Assembly (NCBI GenBank): GCA_035652815.1
Contig: DASRDB010000003.1
Span: 682,001-746,000 of the forward strand
Length of the DNA: 64,000 nucleotides
Direction of reading: 5' to 3'
Source of the DNA: DASRDB01 sp035652815
GTDB lineage: Bacteria > Chloroflexota > Ktedonobacteria > Ktedonobacterales > Ktedonobacteraceae
The notes beneath the pieces are model-generated. The model did not search any database. It saw only the letters and a list, made by a program, of their open reading frames with translations, and had not been told where the DNA came from. Made by a program: the position numbers and the translations under genes. Shown piece after piece: positions 33,660-42,403 of this stretch; within the stretch, counting starts at the first letter, position 1; each line of letters opens with the position of its first letter.

Positions 33660-35411
33660 ATGAATACACCACTTTTTGGAGCATTTGACGGGGCCAAAGA
33701 AGACACCCACATGCTGGGGCCAATTCAAAAGATCGACGTTCCTATGCGCCATTTCGCCCCGGATGAAGAAGTCGATTTCGTGATTGTGGGTGTTGGCTCA
33801 GCTGGCGGTGTGATGCTGCAACGCCTGGCGCGCGCGGGTTTCCGCGTCATCGGCTTTGACGCCGGGCCGTTCTGGGATACCGAACGCGACTGGGTAAGCG
33901 ACGAGGCGGGTTCCTATAACCTCTATTGGAACGACCTGCGCATCACAGGCGGAAAAGACCCCATCACGCTTGGCGCAAACAACAGCGGCAAGGGCGTAGG
34001 CGGCGGCTCCGTTCACTGGGCTGGCTTTACGCCGCGCTTTCACCCCTCGGACTTCCGCGTCTATTCGCAAGATGGCGTCGGGGTGGACTGGCCGATCAGC
34101 TATGAAGACCTGAAGCCCTATTACGAACTGCTCGAACGCGAAATTCCCGTCGCTGGCCCGGCCTACTATCCCTGGGGCGACCCGCATGGCTACATCTACG
34201 GCCCGCACCCGATGGGTGGCGTTGGCGATGTGCTGATTAAGGGCTGTACTGCCCTGGGCATCGGTGTCGTGGCAGGTGGCCCTGTCGCTATCACCTCTGG
34301 TTCGCACGCTGACCGCCCCCATTGCATCTATCGCGGCTTCTGCATCCAGGGCTGCAAAGTGGGAGCCAAGCAGAGTACGCTGGTCAGCCACGTACCCGAC
34401 GCCATTCATCACGGCGCGGAGATACGTGACAACTGCATGGTCGCCCGCATCAATATGGGCAAGGACGGCCTTGTTACGGGCGTCACCTACTTCGACGCGC
34501 AGGGCAACGAGCGCGAGCAACGGGCCAAAGTCGTCATCGTCTCCGGTTATGCCATCGAGACGCCGCGCCTGCTGCTCAATTCGGCCTGCCCCGGTTTCGA
34601 GAACGGGCTGGCAAACTCAAGCGGCATTGTCGGCAAGTACTTGATGGTGCAGATCGGTAACGTTGTGCTTGGCCGCTTCCCCGACCCCATTCGCATGTAC
34701 AAAGCGCCGCCCGCGCACGCGCTGACTGAGGAGTTTTACGAAACCGACCCCAAACGCGATTTCGTGCGCGGCTTCGCCATCCAGACCGTCGGACCGCTGC
34801 CGATAGCCTTTGCCAAGCAAATGATGGTGGCGAAAGGCGCATGGGGCTGGGGCATGCGCCGTGTAATGATGGACTACAACCACTGGGCCGCACTTGGCGT
34901 GCTGGGTGAAATCCTGCCCTGGGAAGACAACCGCGTCGAACTGGCCGATGAGAAAGATCGTCACGGCCTGCCCGTCGCCAAAGTCACCTTCCGCCTGCAC
35001 GACAACGACCGCAAAATCTCCGACTTCGGCACTAAAAAAACGACAGAGATTCTCTACGCCGCCGGAGCAGATGAGGTCGTACACGAGCCGCGCTACGCAC
35101 ACCTGGTCGGTGGAGCGCGCATGGGCAACGACCCGCGCACCTCGGTCACGGACAGTTTCGGTCGCGCGCACGACATCCCCAACCTGTTCGTCTGCGACGG
35201 CAGCCTGCTCCCAACGCAGGGTTCAGCCAATCCCGGCCTGACCATCCAATCACTCGCCGCTCGCACCGCCGACTTCCTGATCTCCAATGGAGCCGACGTT
35301 ATGAAGCGGCAGCCACGCATGGTCGCCGTCACCAACCCGCCCGTCCGCCAGAACATGTCCCCCTGGGGAACCTCTGGCCGGGGCGTTCCAAGAATAAAAT
35401 CACACCGGTAA
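33660..35411 (+). CDS. GMC-family oxidoreductase (gluconate 2-dehydrogenase flavoprotein-like)
   Basis: 583 residues. FAD-binding motif GVGSAGG (44-50) near the N-terminus, a Cys-rich segment CIYRGFCIQGCKVGAKQS typical of the gluconate/sorbitol dehydrogenase branch, and the GMC C-terminal domain with HLVGGARMG and NPGLTIQSLAART, including the usual catalytic His/Asn region. No signal peptide or Tat motif. It oxidises a hydroxyl of a sugar or sugar acid and passes electrons on. With the subunit-3 protein it makes two of the three usual subunits; the cytochrome c subunit is missing and the duplicated membrane protein may replace it. Confidence 0.88.
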   Translation: MNTPLFGAFDGAKEDTHMLGPIQKIDVPMRHFAPDEEVDFVIVGVGSAGGVMLQRLARAGFRVIGFDAGPFWDTERDWVSDEAGSYNLYWNDLRITGGKDPITLGANNSGKGVGGGSVHWAGFTPRFHPSDFRVYSQDGVGVDWPISYEDLKPYYELLEREIPVAGPAYYPWGDPHGYIYGPHPMGGVGDVLIKGCTALGIGVVAGGPVAITSGSHADRPHCIYRGFCIQGCKVGAKQSTLVSHVPDAIHHGAEIRDNCMVARINMGKDGLVTGVTYFDAQGNEREQRAKVVIVSGYAIETPRLLLNSACPGFENGLANSSGIVGKYLMVQIGNVVLGRFPDPIRMYKAPPAHALTEEFYETDPKRDFVRGFAIQTVGPLPIAFAKQMMVAKGAWGWGMRRVMMDYNHWAALGVLGEILPWEDNRVELADEKDRHGLPVAKVTFRLHDNDRKISDFGTKKTTEILYAAGADEVVHEPRYAHLVGGARMGNDPRTSVTDSFGRAHDIPNLFVCDGSLLPTQGSANPGLTIQSLAARTADFLISNGADVMKRQPRMVAVTNPPVRQNMSPWGTSGRGVPRIKSHR

Positions 35412-35422
35412 AGGACAACGAT

Positions 35423-36652
35423 ATGATTAAGACCAATCATCCACGCAATGCGCTCATACGCGAGATGTTCTTGCAACGAGGCGCAGACTTTCACGCCATT
35501 ATCTGCCGCCTACCGCAAAACGTGGTGATGCTGACTGGCTACCAGCCCATCCTGGGCAACTCCTTCTGCATCGTCACGCTCAATGCCAATAAAGAAGTAG
35601 AGTTTCGCCTCGCCATCCCCAAAGACGAGGAAGACCTGGTGCCGCCCAGTACCGCTGTCGAGGTGAAATCCTACGCTGAAGAGACCATGAACTACATCGG
35701 CAACACCATCGAATCGGTGCGCGAGCCATTGGCCGAACTCTTGCGCTCGGCCAATATCAACGAGAACGCGGTCGTCGGCTACGAGGGCGTGTATTCTCCC
35801 ATCGCCACCGCATATACCCAGGTCGGTGCGCCAGGACCAGCCACCTATGAACTGCTTCACCAACTCTTCCTGGGTGGCTACCTGCGTGATGTTACAGGCA
35901 TGCTGGACGAACTGGCAGCCGTGAAAACCGGCACCGAGCTAGAGGCCATCAAACGCTGCGAGCAGGTCGCCTATCTCGGCTTCAGTGCTGCCCGCGAAGC
36001 GATTGCCGTTGGCAGCACTGAAGCCGAGGTCGCGGCCCAGACCTACGCGGCTCTGTTGCGGGCTGGCTACACCTCACCGGGAGCCAGGCATGTCACGCCA
36101 TACGTGCATGTCATGGCTGGCAAACGCGCCGCCCTGGCCTATCGCGCCTTCAACCTCACCTCAAACGCGCCCATCAACGCAGGTGATACCGTCACCGTGC
36201 AGATGGAGGTGGGCATCAACGGCTACTGGGCGGAACTGACACGCACCTTCTTCGCCGGTTCGATTAGCGACGAGTGGCGCAAAGCGCATGAAGCTTGCAT
36301 GCGCGCTCAGGATGCGGCCTTGCAAGTCATCCGCGATGGCGTTCCCGCTCGTGAAGCCGACCACGCCGCTCGCAGCGTGATGGAGCAGGCGGGCTTTGGC
36401 GCGGCCTTCAAGCATGGTCTAGGGCACGGCTTTGGTTTCCAGGCCATCAACCATGCCGCCATGCCTGTGCTGCATCCGGCTTCAAATCAGGTGCTGCGCG
36501 CCGGTATGGTGCATAACATGGAGCCTGCCGTCTACCTGGACGGCAAGGGCGGTATCCGTCTCAACGACAACGTGCTTGTCCACAAAGACGGAAATGAGGT
36601 CATCTCCTCTTCGCTCCCGCGTGACCTCGATTGGCTCGTCGTTCAAGGATAA
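35423..36652 (+). CDS. M24/creatinase-like hydrolase with altered metal ligands
   Basis: 409 residues: N-terminal creatinase domain (about 1-160) and pita-bread catalytic domain. The His region FKHGLGHGFGF and MEPAVY are canonical, but the five metal positions are changed: the usual D-x-G reads MEVG (Asp to Glu), the next Asp reads AELTRTF (Asp to Glu), and the final Glu of R-x-E-D reads RLNDN (Glu to Asn). Creatinase lacks metals in the same fold, so this is more likely an amidinohydrolase-like enzyme than an Xaa-Pro aminopeptidase. It starts 11 bases after the GMC gene and is the last member of that run. Confidence 0.82.
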   Translation: MIKTNHPRNALIREMFLQRGADFHAIICRLPQNVVMLTGYQPILGNSFCIVTLNANKEVEFRLAIPKDEEDLVPPSTAVEVKSYAEETMNYIGNTIESVREPLAELLRSANINENAVVGYEGVYSPIATAYTQVGAPGPATYELLHQLFLGGYLRDVTGMLDELAAVKTGTELEAIKRCEQVAYLGFSAAREAIAVGSTEAEVAAQTYAALLRAGYTSPGARHVTPYVHVMAGKRAALAYRAFNLTSNAPINAGDTVTVQMEVGINGYWAELTRTFFAGSISDEWRKAHEACMRAQDAALQVIRDGVPAREADHAARSVMEQAGFGAAFKHGLGHGFGFQAINHAAMPVLHPASNQVLRAGMVHNMEPAVYLDGKGGIRLNDNVLVHKDGNEVISSSLPRDLDWLVVQG

Positions 36653-36659
36653 TTGGTTC

Positions 36660-36866
36660 GTAGGGACGCAATGATGAACTGCTACAACCAGATTCGGCAA
36701 GGGTTTCATGTCATCCTGAGCGCAGCGAAGGATCTCAGGCGTTGGCACACGATTCACGCGGTGACACAGATCCTTCGCTGCGCTCAGGATGACATGGGGA
36801 AATGGTTGGCCTCACGACCACGATTCCCTGTGTTGGTTGTCAATGGACAGCATCGCGTCCCTACAG
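36660..36866. repeat. nested repeat: family A hairpin inside family B arms
   Basis: A family A hairpin (36709-36794, perfect arms TGTCATCCTGAGCGCAGCGA / reverse) lies between family B half-arms GTAGGGACGC (36660-36669) and GCGTCCCTACAG (36855-36866). It follows the M24 stop by 7 bases. The same nesting is seen at 1274-1463. Confidence 0.82.
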
Positions 36867-36911
36867 AAAATCATTGTATAGCAGACATTGATAAGAAAGG
36901 ACACATAGATC

Positions 36912-37682
36912 ATGGGTTTTCTCGATAACAAAGTCGCCATTGTCACCGGCTCCGATAGCGGCATCGGGCGTGGTATCGCCATTGAATTCGCCAAACAAGG
37001 GGCAACGGTGGTCGTCAATTACGTCCATAACCAGCAAAAGGCCCAGGAAGTACTGCAGACCATTGAAAAGAACAACGGCAAAGTGCTGGTACTACAGGCC
37101 GATGTCTCCCAGGTGCAGCAGGCGCAAGGTCTGATCCAGCAGACCGTCGAACACTTCAACCGCCTGGATATTATAGTCAACAACGCTGGCATGGAGATTC
37201 ACAGTCCTTTCGTGGACGTGACCGAGGAGCAATTCGACCGCGTGTTGAGCGTTGACCTCAAGGGCGTCTTCTTCTGCGCGCAGGCCGCTGCTCGCGAGAT
37301 GATTAAGCGCAAAATCCAGGGCCGCATCATCAATATCTCGTCGGTGCATGAAGACCTCGCCATGCCCAAAAACGCGCCGTACTGCTGCGCGAAGGGCGGC
37401 GTTCGTATGTTGATGCGCACCATCGCGCTGGAACTCGCTCCCTATAACATCACCGTCAACAATATCGCGCCGGGTGCGATTCACACCCCTATCGATGCCG
37501 ATGTTGAGGCTGACCCCGAAAAGATGGCCGCGCTGCTCAAAGAGATTCCGCTGCATCGCATGGGCCAGCCGGACGAGGTCGCCAAACTCGCCGTCTACCT
37601 GGCATCCGATGCTGCCGCCTATGTCACCGGCTCAACCTACGTCATCGACGGCGGCCTGATGATTAATACGGGCGCGCTGTAA
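36912..37682 (+). CDS. short-chain dehydrogenase (glucose 1-dehydrogenase-like)
   Basis: 256 residues. Cofactor motif TGSDSGIG (12-19), NNAG (90-93), and the catalytic set Ser144 / Tyr157 / Lys161 (NISSVHE; YCCAK). The overall sequence resembles glucose 1-dehydrogenases of Bacillus type, which oxidise glucose to gluconolactone with NAD(P). That role fits the sugar-acid genes around it, though specificity inside SDRs is weakly predictable. NAD or NADP preference is open. NDH-2 follows after 31 bases. Confidence 0.85.
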   Translation: MGFLDNKVAIVTGSDSGIGRGIAIEFAKQGATVVVNYVHNQQKAQEVLQTIEKNNGKVLVLQADVSQVQQAQGLIQQTVEHFNRLDIIVNNAGMEIHSPFVDVTEEQFDRVLSVDLKGVFFCAQAAAREMIKRKIQGRIINISSVHEDLAMPKNAPYCCAKGGVRMLMRTIALELAPYNITVNNIAPGAIHTPIDADVEADPEKMAALLKEIPLHRMGQPDEVAKLAVYLASDAAAYVTGSTYVIDGGLMINTGAL

Positions 37683-37713
37683 TATCCAGGGTTTTGTGAA
37701 GGAGGCATCCCAA

Positions 37714-39018
37714 TTGACAGGGCAAAACAACCAGCAAGAACAGCGACCGCATGTTGTTATCATCGGGGCAGGCTTTGGCGGCTTGCAGGCGGCAAAAGAA
37801 CTGGATGAGGTTCCGGTGAGCGTAACGGTCATTGACCGCAACAATTATCATCTCTTCCAACCCATGCTCTACCAGGTGGCAACGGCGGGTCTCGCTCCCG
37901 ACGATATCTGCACGCCTATCCGCGAGATTTTGCGCAAGCAGGAACATACCGAGGTGTTGATGGACGAGGTAACGGATATTGACGTGCAGGGACAGCAGGT
38001 CGTTACGAATACGCAGCGCATTCCATTCGACTACCTGATCGTCGCCACAGGGGCCACCAGCAACTACTTTGGACATGACAACTGGCAGCAACTCGCGCCG
38101 GGCATCAAAACGTTGGATGATGGCCTGGTCGTGCGCAACATGGTGCTGAGCGCGTTCGAGGCTGCCGAGCGCGAAAGCGACCAGCAGAAGCGCAAAGGAC
38201 TGCTCACTTTCGTTCTCGTCGGCGGCGGGCCAACTGGCGTCGAACTGGCGGGAGCCATCGCTGACCTGGCGCACCAGACCATGAAGAAGGATTTCCGGCA
38301 CATTCATCCTTCGGCAGCCCGCATCATCCTCGTTGAGGGTAAGCCGCGCGTCATGCCCCAATTTCCCTCAAGCCTGACGAAGAAGGCAAGCAAGAAGCTG
38401 AAGGCGATGGGCGTGGAAATCCATTCAGGCGTGCATGTGACCGAGGTTGATGAAAACGGCGTCAAGATTGGCGATGAGCGCGTCGAGACCCAAAACGTCA
38501 TCTGGACAGCAGGCGTCAAAGCCTCACCCGCCGGGAAATGGCTGAACGTCGAGACCGATCATGATGGCCGGGTCAAAGTGCAATCTGATATGACCATTCC
38601 CGGCCACTCCAACATCTTCGTCATCGGCGATACCGCATTAAAAGAGCAGAATGGCAAACACTTACCGGGGCTCGCCCCTGTCGCCATCCAGGAAGCAACC
38701 TACGTTGCCGAGGTAATTGCCGACCGCGTAGAAGGCAAAGAGCATCCGCAGCCGTTCCATTATCATGACAAAGGCACAATGGCAACCGTGGGACGCGGCT
38801 TCGCGGTTGTCGATTTAGGCAAGATTCGCTTCACGGGCCTGTTTGCCTGGATCACCTGGCTGCTCGTTCACATCTTCTTCCTGATCGGCTTCCGCAATCG
38901 CTTCATTGTCCTGTTCCAGTATGCATGGGCTTACTTTACCATGCAAAAGGACTCGCGGATTATCATACCGGAACGAGTCTTCAAGCAGCAGCAAATGCAG
39001 GCGCGTTTGCACGTCTGA
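37714..39018 (+). CDS. type II NADH dehydrogenase (NDH-2)
   Basis: 434 residues from TTG 37714, which has AAGGAGG eight bases upstream; the apparent GTG at 37696 lies before that site and is not used. FAD motif VIIGAGFGGLQAA, second dinucleotide motif LVGGGPTGVELAGAIADLA, and GDTALKEQNGK near the flavin. A C-terminal hydrophobic segment (LFAWITWLLVHIFFLIGF) binds the membrane. It oxidises NADH and reduces quinone without pumping protons. It follows the glucose-dehydrogenase-like SDR and could recycle its NADH. Confidence 0.9.
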   Translation: MTGQNNQQEQRPHVVIIGAGFGGLQAAKELDEVPVSVTVIDRNNYHLFQPMLYQVATAGLAPDDICTPIREILRKQEHTEVLMDEVTDIDVQGQQVVTNTQRIPFDYLIVATGATSNYFGHDNWQQLAPGIKTLDDGLVVRNMVLSAFEAAERESDQQKRKGLLTFVLVGGGPTGVELAGAIADLAHQTMKKDFRHIHPSAARIILVEGKPRVMPQFPSSLTKKASKKLKAMGVEIHSGVHVTEVDENGVKIGDERVETQNVIWTAGVKASPAGKWLNVETDHDGRVKVQSDMTIPGHSNIFVIGDTALKEQNGKHLPGLAPVAIQEATYVAEVIADRVEGKEHPQPFHYHDKGTMATVGRGFAVVDLGKIRFTGLFAWITWLLVHIFFLIGFRNRFIVLFQYAWAYFTMQKDSRIIIPERVFKQQQMQARLHV

Positions 39019-39070
39019 TAGATACCATTATCATCAACATAGGCGATCTTTAAAAAAAATATGCAGTTTT

Positions 39071-39149
39071 TTGTAGAGACGCGCTTCATCGCGTCCGGCC
39101 TCTCGCGCCGGTACAGGGCAGGTGGACGCGATGAAGCGCGTCCCTACAA
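39071..39149. repeat. family B hairpin repeat
   Basis: TTGTAGAGACGCGCTTCATCG on the left pairs with the right arm ending ATGAAGCGCGTCCCTACAA (one G/A difference). It separates the NDH-2 gene from the glucosidase-like gene. Confidence 0.85.
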
Positions 39150-39190
39150 AAAACCCGAATCATTGAGGTCGCCCGAAGGAGAGACCATTC

Positions 39191-41416
39191 ATGACCATCG
39201 AAATCAAAGTGGGGCCGCCCGTTATCACCATCAGCCAGGGTCGCACATTCATGGTGACAGACCAGCGCGGCTTCATCAATACCGACAGCGACGAGGGCGT
39301 CTATGCCATCGATACTCGCTTCATCAGCTTTTATCATATCTATATCAATCGCGTTCCCTGGAACGTCATCAATTCCAGCCAGCTAGCCTTCTACGCCTCA
39401 CGCTTCCATCTCACCAACCCCAAAGTGAACACCGAGGGCGGAGAAATCGCCAAAGACAGCCTCGGCCTTACGCTTAATCGCACTGTGAGCGAGGGCATTC
39501 ACGAAGAGTTCGAGATCGTCAACTATAGCGGCAAAAAAGTGCAGTTCGTGCTGGAAATCGCTATGCGTTCAGATTTCGCCGACATCTTCGAGGTAAAATC
39601 TAACGACATCGTACAGCGCGGCAAGCAGCAGACCGAGTGGCATGAAAAACAAATGCTGCTCAGCACAAAGTACGATCATAAAGATTTCCACCGCGCCGCT
39701 CTTTATCAGATCACGCATACTAGCTCACCTGTAGGCTATGCAAATGGGCGTATCTTTTTTGAAATCGAACTCGATCAAAATGAAAAGTGGGAGATGTGCG
39801 GTGACCTGATCCTGGAACATGGCCAGCATGTCAAACGTCCCAGCCCCAGTTCGTGTACCTTTGGCCAGCAAGGCAGTCGCTCATCGGGCGCAACTCCCGC
39901 GCCGCAAGAAGACCCCAAAAGCGATTTCGACGCCCGGCAGGCTCGCTGGCAGAAGCGCGTCACCAACATTGCCACGCCGAACAATGACCTCTACCGCACT
40001 TATCGTCAAGCCATCGATGACATGGGTGCGCTGCGCATCTACGATATGGACGTTTCCGACGAGGCCTGGGTGCCAGCCGCAGGTGTTCCCTGGTTTGTCA
40101 CCCTTTTCGGACGCGATAGCCTGACCGTCTCCTACCAGAACATGGCTGTATCGCCCGGCTTCGCTCGCGGCGCGTTGAAACGCCTCTCCGAATACCAGGC
40201 GAAGGAACGCGACGACTGGCGCGATGCTCAGCCCGGCAAAATTCTGCACGAAATTCGCTTTGGTGAACTCGCCTTCTTCCACAAAATCCCCTTCACACCC
40301 TACTACGGCACTGCCGACGCCACCATTCTCTACCTCATCGTCCTCTCCGAAGCCTACCGCTGGACTGGCGACATCAACTTGCTGAAAGAATACCGCCAGG
40401 TGGCCGATGGCTGCCTGAACTGGATCGATCACTATGGCGACCTGGATGGCGACGGCTTCCAGGAGTACAAAACCTACTCCTCGCTCGGCTATGAGAATGT
40501 GGGCTGGAAAGACGCCGGAAACGCCGTTGTGTATGCCGATGGCTCGCAGGTCAAGCAGCCAAAAGGTCTGTGCGAACTGCAAGGCTATACCTACGACGCC
40601 AAAACCCGTATGGCGGAAGCTTTCCGGGCGTTAGGCGACGAAAAACGCGCCTCACAGTTGGAGCAACAGGCCCAGGAGTTGAAAGAAAAATTCAACAAGG
40701 ACTTCTGGATGGAGGACGAGGGCTGCTTCTGTTTTGGCCTTGATCCACATAAAAAGCAGATCACTTCGGTTGCTTCAAACGCCGGACAGGTCTTGTGGGG
40801 CGGCATTGCCGATCACGATAAAGCCGTTCGCACAGCGAAACGATTGTTACAGAAAGACATGTGGAGCGGCTGGGGCATTCGCACGCTCTCCAGCAAGAAT
40901 CCGGCCTACAATCCCTACCTCTATCAGCTTGGCTCGGTCTGGCCGCAGGACAACGGCATCATCGCCGATGGCTTCAAACGTTACGGCCTCGCCGACGAAG
41001 CCAACTTCGTCATGCGCGGCATCTTCGACGCCATCAATCGCTTCGACTCCTATCGCCCCCCCGAAGTCTTCGCAGGCGTTCATCGCCGGGGCGACGATGA
41101 TTTTCCGGTGCTGTATCCTGCCGGAGCCAACATTCCGCAGGCCTGGGCTACCGGCAGCGTCTTCCACATGATCCGCACTATGCTGGGCCTGCGCGCCGAC
41201 GCGCCTAACAAAAAGCTCTACGTCAAGCCCACCCTGCCCGACTGGCTGCCATCCATCGAACTCCAGCATATGCAGGTCGGCCCATGCGCCCTCACCATCC
41301 GCTTCTGGCGCGAAGGCAACGATTCCCGCTGGGAAGTCCGTGAAATAAGTACCGACAAAAACATCAAAGAGGAAGACAAAATTCAAGTCCTGGACGACCC
41401 TGACCGTCCAGAATAA
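39191..41416 (+). CDS. amylo-alpha-1,6-glucosidase-like (glycogen debranching type) protein
   Basis: 741 residues. N-terminal beta domain of the GDE_N_bis type (GRTFMVTDQRGFINTDSDEGVYAIDTRF, in outline) joined to an (alpha/alpha)6-barrel glucosidase domain from about residue 270 (LFGRDSLTVSYQNMA, WPQDNGIIADGFKRYG, ANIPQAWATGSVFHM). The family includes debranching and trehalase-like enzymes; substrates here are unknown. GAAGGAGAG lies upstream of ATG 39191. The DUF6582 gene follows after 43 bases. Confidence 0.85.
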   Translation: MTIEIKVGPPVITISQGRTFMVTDQRGFINTDSDEGVYAIDTRFISFYHIYINRVPWNVINSSQLAFYASRFHLTNPKVNTEGGEIAKDSLGLTLNRTVSEGIHEEFEIVNYSGKKVQFVLEIAMRSDFADIFEVKSNDIVQRGKQQTEWHEKQMLLSTKYDHKDFHRAALYQITHTSSPVGYANGRIFFEIELDQNEKWEMCGDLILEHGQHVKRPSPSSCTFGQQGSRSSGATPAPQEDPKSDFDARQARWQKRVTNIATPNNDLYRTYRQAIDDMGALRIYDMDVSDEAWVPAAGVPWFVTLFGRDSLTVSYQNMAVSPGFARGALKRLSEYQAKERDDWRDAQPGKILHEIRFGELAFFHKIPFTPYYGTADATILYLIVLSEAYRWTGDINLLKEYRQVADGCLNWIDHYGDLDGDGFQEYKTYSSLGYENVGWKDAGNAVVYADGSQVKQPKGLCELQGYTYDAKTRMAEAFRALGDEKRASQLEQQAQELKEKFNKDFWMEDEGCFCFGLDPHKKQITSVASNAGQVLWGGIADHDKAVRTAKRLLQKDMWSGWGIRTLSSKNPAYNPYLYQLGSVWPQDNGIIADGFKRYGLADEANFVMRGIFDAINRFDSYRPPEVFAGVHRRGDDDFPVLYPAGANIPQAWATGSVFHMIRTMLGLRADAPNKKLYVKPTLPDWLPSIELQHMQVGPCALTIRFWREGNDSRWEVREISTDKNIKEEDKIQVLDDPDRPE

Positions 41417-41459
41417 TGTAGGGGCGTGGGCTTGCCCCGCCCTCGAAAGGAGTCAACGT

Positions 41460-41726
41460 ATGACCAAACTTTCGGACAAAGACCGCGAAAAGATGCCGGA
41501 TAGCGAATTCGCCTTCCCAAAAGAGCGCAAAGAACCGCTTTCCGACGCACGCCACGTCCAGGAAGCCATAGCGCGCTTCGACCAGGTGCAGGGCGTCACC
41601 AACAAAGAACGCGACGAAGCCTGGAAGCGCATCCAGAAAGCGGCCAAAAAGTTCCGCATCAACCTTCAAGAGGAGGATTGGCGCGAACTCTTCAAGCGTA
41701 ACGGACGTCCTATTCCAAAAGATTGA
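41460..41726 (+). CDS. small DUF6582-like protein
   Basis: 88 residues, charged throughout: PDSEFAFPKERKEPLSDARH, then VQEAIARFDQVQGVTNKERDEAWKRI and KKFRINLQEEDWRELF, a pattern known in short proteins of phages and bacteria of unknown function. It probably forms two helices. AAAGGAG lies upstream of ATG 41460. A family A hairpin follows 46 bases after the stop. Confidence 0.8.
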   Translation: MTKLSDKDREKMPDSEFAFPKERKEPLSDARHVQEAIARFDQVQGVTNKERDEAWKRIQKAAKKFRINLQEEDWRELFKRNGRPIPKD

Positions 41727-41771
41727 TTGCTTGATGGACGAAGTTTGATAAAGAAAGGGTCTATTCAGGTC

Positions 41772-41857
41772 TGTCATCCTGAGCGCAGCGAAGGATCTCC
41801 GTCCCCCGGCGCTTCGTGTGCCAACGGCAGAGATCCTTCGCTGCGCTCAGGATGATA
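41772..41857. repeat. family A hairpin repeat
   Basis: Left arm TGTCATCCTGAGCGCAGCGA, right arm GATCCTTCGCTGCGCTCAGG followed by ATGATA. Placed right after the DUF6582 gene, where it could end transcription. Confidence 0.85.
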
Positions 41858-41878
41858 GGGGGCGAGGAATCCCCTGGT

Positions 41879-41899
41879 ATGTACGTTGACAACGTACAT
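41879..41899. promoter_or_regulatory. 21-base perfect palindrome upstream of the HTH gene
   Basis: ATGTACGTTG and CAACGTACAT flank a single central A, a perfect 10-base inverted repeat of the size and form of a regulator operator. TTGACA falls inside it (41886-41891), so a repressor could hide a -35; no good -10 is seen at 17 bases. The HTH gene starts 249 bases downstream; 41900-42147 otherwise shows only a leader with AGGAG at 42134. Confidence 0.6.
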
Positions 41900-42147
41900 G
41901 TATCAAGCAAGGAGATAGAGCGTAGTGTTCTATTCCAATCCGCCCTGTCTCCCCTTTTTATGGTCTCGTCACTTTTAGGTGAGGCGCGGGAAATGATTAA
42001 AAAAACATGTAGATGTTGTTTTGAGAAACTGATATGAGAATTACCCGTTTTCCCACCGTTTTACGTCTAAAATGTAGTCCCGTTGCAAACAGGATACGTA
42101 TATACAGATACAAATACCTGTTCCTTAACTATCAGGAGTTTAAACCC

Positions 42148-42351
42148 ATGATCGATCAAAAAGACCCTTTGTTGACCATTCAAGAAGTTGCCCGACGCCT
42201 GCGCGTCAATGAGAATACCGTTCGACGCTGGATTAAGAACGGTTCGCTCGAGGCAATTACGCTCCCCCATCGCGGCAAGCGCGAAATCCACCGCGTCCGC
42301 CAATCCACGCTCGAAAGTATTTTGAATGAGTTGCGCGAAACAGCATCGTAA
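42148..42351 (+). CDS. excisionase/MerR-like helix-turn-helix protein
   Basis: 67 residues. LTIQEVARRLRVNENTVRRWIKNGSLEAI is the helix-turn-helix of the excisionase family, followed by a wing (GKREIHRVRQSTL). It binds DNA as a small regulator or excision factor; no phage or integrase is nearby. ATG 42148 has AGGAG nine bases upstream. The stem at 42365-42402 terminates it. Upstream palindrome at 41879 may be its operator. Confidence 0.82.
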   Translation: MIDQKDPLLTIQEVARRLRVNENTVRRWIKNGSLEAITLPHRGKREIHRVRQSTLESILNELRETAS

Positions 42352-42364
42352 GTAAGACGAACGC

Positions 42365-42402
42365 GACGAGGGGAACAGCGCAGAAGTGCTGTTCCCCTCG
42401 TC
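42365..42402. terminator. two-way terminator between the HTH gene and valS
   Basis: GACGAGGGGAACAGC and GCTGTTCCCCTCGTC form a 15-base perfect stem with an 8-base loop. On the plus strand it is followed by TTTATC. It lies 13 bases beyond the HTH stop and directly beyond the valS stop. Confidence 0.82.
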
Positions 42403-42403
42403 T

